In this document: in pieces, positions 55,344-64,000 of the stretch
Layout of the letters: the number at the start of each line of letters is the position of its first letter
Position numbering within the stretch: position 1 is the first letter of the stretch
Assembly (NCBI RefSeq): GCF_011386835.1
Contig: NC_088792.1
Coordinates: 222,607,894 to 222,671,893, forward strand
Source: Chrysemys picta bellii
Taxonomy: Eukaryota; Chordata; Testudines; Emydidae
DNA: 64,000 nt
Direction: 5' to 3'
Made by a program: the position numbers and the translations under genes
The notes under the pieces: model-generated
What the model was told of the DNA's origin: nothing
Seen by the model: only the letters and a program-made list of their open reading frames with translations
Databases searched by the model: none

Positions 55344-56634
55344 AATAATGCACAAGAAATGCAAGTTGGACCTATCCCATCAATAGCATAGAAGAATATC
55401 AGCAGGGACTTGTAACTAAAGTTGATCAACACTTTTGGTGTAAATATTTTCTTGTAAACATAAGGAAATCTTTCACAAAACTATCCTGATTGCTGTGAAT
55501 TTAGTTGTTGTTCTAAACATTCGCTGAATAGTCTGAGTTCATTTTCAGTCTATGGGTTGTTCACAAACTACTTTATGACCTATTTGTGGTTTAGTCACTT
55601 ATGTTGCATGGTATTATTGTTTCTGCCTGACTGGTAAGAAAACTTTGAAATAAAATAATGATCAATAAACACTGTAGAATAGACAACGGACAACACACAA
55701 CAGTGCACATTTTCAGACAAGCCTTTGGCATTTGTGAAGGTTTCCACTAACATCTGAAAATTATGTAAATATTCATGTATAACATGACCCCAATTAAACT
55801 TTCCTGCTATTCTTTTCCTGTGTCAGTGATTTTCTGGTTTCCCTTAGCATCTGTATAGAGGTTTAAAATTCATTATTCAATGTATCTAGTATTACAAAAT
55901 CCAGACCTACCCTTTTAAACAGATCTGTGTGCATCTTTCCTTACTCCCACATGAGACTTCTTTGAAGGCAAAGCTCCCAATGGATGCCATTAGCGCTCAG
56001 CTTCAGAGTAAGGGTCCCTGCTTGCAGTTCTGTTGGTGGGTATGACGCTTAGCCGTGATTTCACTTTTCTGGATCCAGCTGCCAGTGAGAATACTCAAGG
56101 CCTGTTTTCAGCAATAAACACATCTCCCTGGCAACAAGCTAATGTTGAGTGCCGCAGCTACTTGCTAAGCATTGCATTGTGCAAGAGCACACAACATTGG
56201 TGCTTTGGATTCAGTGTTGACGGCTGATTGGTGTCCAGGTGATATTTTAAGCATTGGTTATAATCTGTGAAAAACCTAAATATCTCAGGACCTTCCCACC
56301 CAAGGAACCACATCTCATCTGGCTGCAGTCAGTCTATGGAGGCACATGACCCTCCAAATAAGAGTGGGATCTGTTGGGAGGATAGTCTCTATTCCTCAGC
56401 TTTGGAATTCACACTTCCCACCATCCCCATTGTCCGAAATGGGCCCAATATATTATTGAGTTCCCAGGTACATAAAAAGACCCATCTTTTTATTCAGCCT
56501 TTTAGGGAGGAAGAGCACACTGGGGGCTTATATTTACAGATCTGGTGAAGTAGTCTGGATTTGATCTCTCAGGCTGGGCAAGTGCGGTTTCTATGGAAGT
56601 TAATTTTTTTCTGATGGCTTAGTATTTTGCATTA
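55344..56634. other. No feature recognised
   Basis: AT-rich; short caaagctcccaatgg-type repeat word near 55970. No supported gene. Confidence 0.4.
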
Positions 56635-56830
56635 TGTCAAAGGCACTCAGGACGGATACTTCTCTTTCTCTCATATATATAAGGAAAAACTTTCTAACTC
56701 TAGGGGTAGTTAAGCATCACAACATCCTTACAAGGGAGGCTGTGGAATCCCTGTCATTGAAGACCCTCCTTCTCCACCAGGTCCTTGTGGAAAGCAACTG
56801 CAGGGAACACCCTGCTGGTACAAGTTCATT
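56635..56830 (+). mobile_element. CR1 ORF2 C-terminal fragment
   Basis: The translation around 56670-56760 reads IRKNFLTLGVVKHHN and REAVESLSLKTLL, the conserved end of CR1 ORF2. The first CR1 copy has [15 protein letters not shown] at the equivalent place. Short and truncated on both sides. Confidence 0.7.
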
Positions 56831-56842
56831 TCCCTGGGCTAC

Positions 56843-56868
56843 TTATATATTATATATATATATATATT
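56843..56868. repeat. (AT)n microsatellite
   Basis: About 26 bases of alternating T and A with one interruption, directly after the CR1 fragment. Confidence 0.8.
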
Positions 56869-57166
56869 AAAAGAACAGTAACAAAAATTCTTTCAAATAC
56901 CACTTGAAAAGAAAAAAGTTTTATTAGGGTTGCTCCCCATTCACTTTCTTATGAGTGGTTGGCCTTGTCGGTATTCCATACATACAGTCATTTGCGGTTC
57001 CTTCATTAGTTCTTTTCCCTAAAATTCAGTTGCCGTTAGCTGAGATCTTTCCTCAAGTTAACCTCAGAGAGCTTTAAAATGCACTACTCCCTTCCTTTTT
57101 AACTTCTCCAAAGCCTCAGCACCACAAAGCATTTTCCAAGTCACAATCCAACATGGTTGACAAAAT

Positions 57167-57310
57167 GGACCTGATTCTTATTTATAATAAGACTCCTTTA
57201 TTCTTTTCTGGCAGTGTAAAAGGGCCTTAAAGTGAATGTAAGTGTAATATAAGTCCCTTTTACACAGCCAGAGTGATGTAAAGGGCCTTAATGTAAATAA
57301 GAATCAGGCC
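57167..57310. mobile_element. Palindromic MITE, 144 bp
   Basis: Starts ggacctgattcttattta and ends taaataagaatcaggcc, near-perfect inverted repeats. Inner segments tctggcagtgtaaaagggcc and cccttttacacagccagagt pair as well. The whole unit would fold into one long hairpin. Confidence 0.8.
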
Positions 57311-58218
57311 TAGAGTCTCCTTGAGAAACCCTGGCTCCATCAATCAGAGTTTTGCCATTGACTTCAATGGAGTCAAGATGTCACCCTCTTTCTCATCTAT
57401 TTTGGCTCTCTCATGAGTTACAAGTCAAGGATTTGCTCTTCTGTATTTTCCAGGGCCCAGTACAAGCAGCTGATATTCCTGCTTTGGGGAATGATATGTT
57501 CAAAGCTTTGCACAAGAGCTGTTTCTCAATCAGCAGCAAATACAGCTAGGGCTTTGGTTATTCCTAGAATAAGTGTTTCTTGAATAGAAAAATGTATGCA
57601 TCTTTGTTTGTATTCTCATGAATTAGGGTAGCAATAGCAAGTGCACAGATGCTTTCCAACCAGTAACATTGACAGATCAAAGGTAAAACAGAAAAGTCAT
57701 GCATTTGAAAAGCTGGGTCGTAAGATCATTGCATGATGCAAAAGTGTGGAATGTAACGTTTTGTCTCCAGGTCATGTATTTATTTATATTGTGGATATTA
57801 TCTGCAGGCAGCAGCTCTGCACCTAAAAAATACATCAATCCTACAGAGAGACTAAAGCAAACCAAACTTCACTGGCAAAATGCTATACTTCCTAGAAGAA
57901 AGGTATCGCAGCAAACAATAGGCATTTCACCAAGATCTAATACAGATACATTCAGATTAAAAGAACTAGCAAGACCATCTATACTAGCACCATCTACCTT
58001 TTGTCAGCTGCTTCTCCAGCCAATGGGAGCAGCCACATGCCTTTAGGGTCTTTACAACATATACTCTTTATAATAATGGATCCCTTTCCTCTGTCCACCA
58101 GCCATGCTCAGGCTGCTGACTTCCACAATAGTATATATAGGACTAGCGCACAGGCACCCTCCTCAGTGCACAGGGTATGTGAGGAACATTTGCCCCAGGC
58201 TTTCCATCACTACCAGTA
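57311..58218. other. No feature recognised; one unexplained open frame
   Basis: A 115-codon frame (57699-58046) has a basic, non-repetitive composition and an acceptor-like tatctgcag at 57800-57808, but no domain I recognise. Probably fortuitous. Confidence 0.3.
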
Positions 58219-59838
58219 CAGCATGGGGAGAAGGTGACCAACCCTCTGTGGAGAAAGAAGTGGTTCGGGACTATTTAGAAAAACTGGACGTGCACAAGTC
58301 CATGGGGCCGGATGCGCTGCATCCGAGGGTGCTAAAGGAGTTGGCGGGTGAGATTGCAGAGCCATTATTTTTGAAAACTCATGGCGATCGGGGGAGGTCC
58401 CAGATGACTGGAAAAAGGCTAATGTAGTGCCCATCTTTAAAAAAGGGAAGAAGGAGGATCCGGGGAACTACAGACCAGTCAGCCTCACCTCAGTCCCTGG
58501 AAAAATCATGGAGCAGGTCCTCAAGGAATCAATTATGAAACATTTAAAGGAGAGGAAAGTGATCAGGAACAGTCAGCATGGATTCACGAAGGGGAAGTCG
58601 TGCCTGACTAACCTAATTGCCTTCTATGATGAGATAACTGGCTCTGTAGATGAGGGGAAAGCAGTGGATGTGTTATTCCTTGACTTTAGCAAAGCTTTTG
58701 ATACGGTCTCCCACAGTATTCTTGCCGCCAAGTTAAAGAAGTATGGGCTGGATGAATGGACTGTAAGGTGGATAGAAAGCTGGCTAGATCGTCGGGCTCA
58801 ACGGGTAGTGATCAATGGCTCCATGTCTAGTTGGCAGCCGGTTTCAAGCGGAGTGCCCCAAGGGTCGGTCCTGGGGCCGGTTTTGTTTAATATCTTTATT
58901 AATGATCTGGAGGATGGTGTGGACTGCACTCTCAGCAAGTTTGCAGATGACACTAAACTAGGAGGCGTGGTAGATACACTAGAGGGTAGGGATCAGATAC
59001 AGAGGGACCTAGACAAATTAGAAGATTGGGCCGAAAAAAACCTGATGAGGTTCAACAAGGACAAGTGCAGAGTCCTGCACTTAGGACGGAAGAATCCCAT
59101 GCACTGCTACAGACTAGGGACCGAATGGCTAGGTAGCAGTTCTGCAGAAAAGGACCTAGGGGTCACAGTGGACGAGAAGCTGGATATGAGTCAACAGTGT
59201 GCTCTTGTTGCCAAGAAGGCTAACGGCATTTTGGGCTGTATAAGTAGGGGCATTGCCAGCAGATCGAGGGACGTGATCGTTCCCCTCTATTCGACATTGG
59301 TGAGGCCTCATCTGGAATACTGTGTCCAGTTTTGGGCCCCACACTACAAGAAGGATGTGGAAAAATTGGAAAAAGAGTCCAGCGGAGGGCAACAAAAATG
59401 ATTAGGGGTCTGGAGCACATGACTTATGAGGAGAGGCTGAGGGAACTGGGATTGTTTAGTCTCCAGAAGAGAAGAATGAGGGGGGATTTGATAGCAGCCT
59501 TCAACTACCTGAAGGGGGGTTCCAAAGAGGATGGAGCTCGGCTGTTCTCAGTGGTGGCAGACGACAGAACAAGGAGCAATGGTCTCAAGTTGCAGTGGGG
59601 GAGGTCCAGGTTGGATATCAGGAAAAACTATTTCACTAGGAGGGTGGTGAAACACTGGAATGCGTTACCTAGGGAGGTGGTGGAGTCTCCTTCCTTGGAG
59701 GTTTTTAAGGCCCGGCTTGACAAAGCCCTGGCTGGGATGATTTAGCTGGGAATTGGTCCTGCTTTGAGCAGGGGGTTGGACTAGATGACCTCTTGAGGTC
59801 CCTTCCAACTCTGATATTCTATGATTCTATGATTCTAT
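58219..59838 (+). mobile_element. CR1 LINE copy B, 5'-truncated, best preserved
   Basis: 1.6-kb CR1 starting abruptly in the reverse transcriptase region (agcatggggagaaggtgacc) and ending in the tail ttggactagatgacctcttg with three attctatg units (59816-59838). Much closer to intact than copy A: only two frame-breaking changes in the retained part. Confidence 0.93.
58240..59745 (+). pseudogene. CR1 reverse transcriptase, two frameshifts
   Basis: Copies CR1 RNA at a nicked target. The first segment (to about 58370) reads VEKEVVRDYLEKLDVHKSMG. A 7-bp deletion after gagccatt, judged against copy A (gagccattggccattat), shifts the frame. The main open frame is 58427-59401 (324 codons). It has LDFSKAFD at residues 85-92, SGVPQGS at 141-147 and the catalytic FADD at 172-175. 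A 2-bp insertion near 59370 (ggaaaaagagt against ggagagagt in copy A) shifts it again. The last segment runs to a stop at 59743-59745 with [20 protein letters not shown] and [18 protein letters not shown]. All catalytic residues of the retained part are present. Confidence 0.92.
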
Positions 59839-60845
59839 ACCTCTTACCTCCATTCAGCCTCACTGTCAAAGGTGTAGAGACCCACACATTGGCACTCTGC
59901 ACCAGGATCAGTTTCACCAAATGTTCTGTCACACACCAGCACGTAATTTGTTCGACAGCCATCTTTCTGATGATGTCACTTCCCTACGGGTATGTTGGGA
60001 GCTGGGCAACCCTTCTCCTTTCTTGCTCTGCTTCTAACTAAATACATACAACTTGAATATTCTTCCTGTGTATTAGACACTTTACATATTTGTATGAGAG
60101 AAACTGACAGCGATAATGACAAGTGCAACCTCTTGATGGCAGTCTGAGTGCTTCAAATAATTACTAGTTATAATTATTCATCTCATTAACCGTTTAGCAG
60201 CGGAATTGCAGGCACTTGGGAGAGCATAAATAGAAATGAGCGAGGTCTCCAGTACAAGCCTCATAAACACTAAATTATTATCTATACATATAGGGAAAAT
60301 TACCAGATTGATCCTTGTGGAAAAGATCTTGCCACCGACAATTTGGTGTCTGCTTAAACACACATGGCTGAAAATATGTTTTTACCCTGTTCAATAAGAA
60401 GTTTGTGTTTTCTCTTAAATGATTAAATAGCCACTTATTCTTGTTGTATGGAATGAAAACTAAGTCAAATGTGCATAAACATGCGCTCTCTCTCACACTC
60501 TTCATATAATATATTTGGGGTAGTTCCCCAGCTGATTTAAAATGTCATCGCTCACTTGATGTCAATGAAGATATGACAGTTTACACCAGCTGAGGATCTG
60601 TCTCTAAATATTTGCGACACACAACTTCGTTACAGTTGCTCAAATACTTCAAATTCTGCTTTACGTTTTAAATCATCCATAATAGTAGTTTATAGTACAA
60701 ATGCTTCCATATCATGGATCCTTGATGATTTGTGGTGGCCTGTAGCTGATCCCACTTAAATTTAGACATCATACTAATTTTGGATCACCACAATATTGGT
60801 TGTATAGAAAGAATTTTAAGGTAACTTCCTTACTTGTAAATATCT
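59839..60845. other. No gene; short dispersed-repeat motif
   Basis: tgtcaatgaagatatgacag then tttacaccagctgaggatct near 60560-60600 matches the motif at 17887. Nothing else recognised. Confidence 0.4.
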
Positions 60846-60945
60846 TATTATTTGTATTACCACTGTGCCTTGGAAGCCCAATCATGGACCAAGACTTCAT
60901 TGTGCTAGGCACTATCTATTTTAACTAACAGATAACTAGCCCATT
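60846..60945 (+). repeat. Old interspersed repeat, copy 1
   Basis: ttatttgtattaccactgtg, cccaatcatggaccaagact and cattgtgctaggcactat. The same order of words occurs at 63262. Probably a diverged SINE or CORE-type piece shared among amniotes. Confidence 0.5.
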
Positions 60946-63260
60946 TGTTTAATCTGTGATAAAATGGGCTGGAAAAAAAAACCAACCATAACTATCTGTC
61001 CTACTAGTCTGTTATTGAACATAAATGAAGCTGAAATATCTTTATCTTATCTTAATTTATCTATTGTTTTAATTCTCACTTTTTATTTATATGCCTTCCT
61101 AAACAAATGACTATTCAATTCATGATCATATCTTTCCTAGGAAAAATAAAGTCTTGTTGCACTGAACTTCCCCTCTAACGTACTTGTGATAAACAGGCAG
61201 GGAGTTGCTCATAGAATATCCTTTTTGAAGTGTCATTGTTCTGAGGTGATAAATACATGTATTGAATTGACCTTGTTGAATAGATGCTGTAGTTTTCACT
61301 TAGTCTTCAATTTGCATTTAATTTAATGTCCATGAAAACAAGGAAACAGACACACAATCCTTCAGGCAGTTTTCAGTAGGGCAGACCAGAAAACAAGAAT
61401 TCCATTTCACTAAAGTTTCAAAAAATTCGTGACCAGCTCTAGCTTTCAATCCATGTGATGGTATTCACATTCAGACCAATTTCAACTAATTTTGATATTA
61501 AGATCAAGAGTCACGGTTACAAAATTCTCTCCAAAATCCAAGTGCCATATTTACCACTTCAAATACTCATTTAATCTCTCTCTCTTAAAAAAAAAAAAAA
61601 AAAAAAAAAGGGGCACATCACACACAGAGCAGGCAAAATCCGTTCTTTAAAAACTCCACAATGCATATTCACCATGGTTCCTTTATCCTCCAGATCTCTC
61701 AGCATAATTTCCCTCTTCGCATTCTTCTACTACTTTACTCCACCACTTTAAGTCACAAAGCTGACTTTACAAGGAGGTAATTGCCAGCATCACTCTTCTT
61801 TCTTTTATTTAAAGATCAGTTCTACAATTAGTTTTCACCAAACTTCTGGTGCCTAGCCAGACTTTTCAAAGACAAATTATAGTGAAGTTTTTTAATTTCC
61901 TTAGTATCCTAAATGCACATAATCCAAACTGGCTCTATTCAAACTACTGTGCCTATTAGTTCTTACAAAGATTAAACCAGGGGAAATCCAGATTGAGTCA
62001 AGAAATATACAAATTGAAGAGTCTATGTGAACCAGTTCTTACAGTAAAATTCATTAACCTTTTTGAATGTCAGTTGATAGGAATGACAGATCTCAGTTAA
62101 ATGACTGATTCACTTTCTGCTCTTATTTCAACCACTCTCCATAATCATACATGTATTTTAATCTTCGTAGAATTCACTTTTCTTTTGACAAAGGATATAA
62201 GGAAATCAGACTTGTTGTGGGTTTTGGGTTTTTTTTCCCCAACACAGGCATTGCTGGAACAGTAGGAAGCTGCAGTGTAGAATCACCTCCAAACAAACAA
62301 AAGGCTGCGTGTTCTTAGACCTCTGATGATGCAGCCAGGTGGAAGGAGTATTTTTGGAAAGAGCATTTTTCCCTATTCACATGACAGAGTGTCATGAAAT
62401 GCCATCTGCAAAGTTGGTATTAAAAATGCAATAGGTAGCAATGAAATATTAAGACAACATAGAAGGTTGAGCGGTGAGTTATTTTTTAATGGCTTAAACC
62501 GAGTTTCTATAAGACTCTGCACTGGCGGATTCTTTAAGGTGAAGAAGTGTTTAGTGATTGTGGTTTCAGTCTCAGTCCATCCTCCCTCAATTTGCATTGC
62601 TTTGTCTTTTTCAAGATTCCCTGCAAAGTTACACAGTCTGGCAGGTCTCTTGTTGGAGCAGTTCTCTTATTAGAATCTAAATAAAAATCATATTCAGAAT
62701 AAGGCCATGATACAGGGATGTCATTTCCTATATTATTTTGTAGTTCAGCAGCTACAGACTCCTACATGCTGGAGAATTTGCATCTCCAGTCCTTTCACTG
62801 AAGTAATGTTTGAACTATTTTTGAACTTCTTCATGAAATTACTGTCAGCATTTCACAAAGAAGAGGGTGAGCCTGCCAGGTGACTGGCAGAAAACTTTCA
62901 AACTTGCACTTGGTTGTTAGGCTATATACGTCTGATGAAGAGTTCAGTATGTTTATCAATTTTGCTCTTCAAATCAGCCTCTATCTGGTTTTATTTTCAG
63001 TTCACACAGTGATTGCTTGCTCTTTTCAGTTTTATTGAGTGAATAACGTTTGTCCATCAGGATAAAGTCAATATACAGTTTGCCAGTCAGAATAAAATTA
63101 ATTACATACTTGATTCCCCGGGGAAGCTTCTCCATGGTGATCTTTGTTCATTATTTTTTGTTGTGATCACTATTTAAAGGGGGCCTGGCAACCATCTTTA
63201 AATATGGACACACAATGTGCTTGGCATTGTGCAAAACATATGCTCGAAAAAGGATGAATT
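60946..63260. other. No gene; A-run and SINE-body trace
   Basis: Poly(A) of 23 at 61587-61609. gtgaccagctcta at 61429-61441 ends a gaaaat-type repeat like the one at 48.8 kb. A 54-codon minus-strand frame starts at an ATG near 63138 in a good context, but I recognise nothing in it. Confidence 0.35.
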
Positions 63261-63261
63261 C

Positions 63262-63350
63262 TATTATTGATTTGTATTACTGTAGTGTCTAGGAGCCCTA
63301 GTCATGGATCAGACCTTACAGAGCTAGGCGTTGCGCAAACAATATGATCT
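63262..63350 (+). repeat. Old interspersed repeat, copy 2
   Basis: attgatttgtattactgtag, gagccctagtcatggatcag and gagctaggcgttgcgcaaac, matching the order seen at 60846. Confidence 0.5.
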
Positions 63351-63904
63351 TTTAGTGTGATGAATTAAATCAAAGTAGTGTGTTTTTGTGGATAGGTGAA
63401 TGGATTTGAATCTCATGCATTAGACATTAAGGCTTTCATTCAACAAGGTACTTAAGCACGTGCCTGAATTGGGGCCTAAGCACCGCTGATGAATTTTTCT
63501 GGACTGCCATTTCTCTTGGCATTCTGCAGGGGCTCCTCAGACACCTCTACTGATTGCAACTGTAATAGAATCACATAGAGACCACCTCTCTCCCTGATAT
63601 AGGCAGGTCCCAAACCACAGAGCCTTAAGAGTCTTTTATGTTGGATAAGAACTTGGACTTTCTAGATGGCAATTGTCACTGAAAGATCAACCCATTTTCC
63701 AGTCCTGTGATTCATTCCCCATGAATCTTCAAAAATAATCATCAGTTCAGTGGATTATCGGACCAATAAGAAATATCTTACCCACTACCTGTGTTTACAG
63801 AGTACATAGATAGGGATTCTGAAATAACTTCCTTTCAATATCCATGGGTATGCATCATTAGGCCCTGATGACTTGTATACTGTATGTTGCCACAAATATT
63901 GTGT
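63351..63904. other. No feature recognised
   Basis: No supported gene or repeat. Confidence 0.4.
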
Positions 63905-64000
63905 CAAGCACCAGAGAGTCCTGTGGCACTTTTAAGACTAACAGATGTATTGGAGCATAAGCTTTCATAGGTGAATGCCCACTTCGTCGGATGCATGTAC
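63905..64000 (-). mobile_element. Penelope-like element 3' end, copy 3, cut by window end
   Basis: gagagtcctgtggcactttt, aagactaacagatgtattgg and agcataagctttcataggtg, then cttcgtcggatgcatg. A subfamily variant of the 3' UTR at 843-1000 and 54790-54890. Continues beyond the window. Confidence 0.8.

Noticed and set aside
57699..58046. 115-codon frame with an acceptor-like site as a possible host exon
   Set aside because: No family recognised and the donor side is unconvincing; kept only as a note in the features.

Overview
The window is vertebrate nuclear DNA, most likely from a cryptodiran turtle. That is inferred from repeat content: abundant CR1 LINEs of reptilian type, a tRNA-derived SINE with a CR1-like tail (the Pol III SINE type known from Cryptodira), Penelope-like elements with a GIY-YIG endonuclease, PIF/Harbinger and hAT families with GC-rich interiors, and ancient CORE-SINE (MIR-like) pieces. 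I found no host protein-coding gene, rRNA, tRNA gene or CRISPR array. Every reading frame that resembles a known protein belongs to a mobile element. The window is probably intergenic or a large intron.

Layout. 0.15-4.1 kb: a long, decayed CR1 (endonuclease and reverse transcriptase) that was hit by a 977-bp Penelope-like insertion and by a 39-bp insertion from the same superfamily, both with target-site duplications (TSDs). 4.3-5.8 kb: a CR1 3' end split by a 1.2-kb solo retroviral LTR. 6.4-18 kb: CR1 ends, a CORE-SINE, four hAT elements, an LTR-like block, a Harbinger-type MITE and a 1.7-kb antisense CR1. 18.1-18.85 kb: a second solo LTR. 20.4-25.1 kb: a nearly full-length two-gene PIF/Harbinger transposon, with transposase on + and a Myb/SANT-like accessory gene on -. 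The accessory gene is broken by a hAT. 25.5-31.7 kb: CR1 ends, another MITE, the 3' half of a Ty3/Gypsy element with its LTR, and the turtle SINE. 34.5-36.6 kb: an LTR-like block holding a Tigger-like element whose interior is an array of units in both orientations. 38.3-41.7 kb: hAT elements, a non-autonomous Harbinger with a MITE nested in it, and an antisense CR1. 42.4-45 kb: remains of a DIRS-type tyrosine-recombinase retrotransposon. 45-48.6 kb: an inverted tRNA-like structure, a hAT, a CORE-SINE and two MITEs. 51.7-52.8 kb: a hAT inside a hAT. 54.7-64 kb: a Penelope-like copy, a palindromic MITE, the best-preserved CR1 reverse transcriptase and a third Penelope-like end.

The elements do not form a pathway; they form a stratigraphy. 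TSDs found by eye fix the exact borders of about fifteen insertions, and the nesting gives relative ages. The observations most worth following are the tiny in-frame Penelope insertion, the 32-bp duplication at the 5' end of another Penelope copy, the GC-rich cassette shared by hAT elements with different termini, the flip-flop array in the Tigger-like element, and the hAT-in-hAT with an unfilled relative 14 kb away. I did not find a convincing new biological system. Family names come from recalled knowledge of the families and were not checked by database search.
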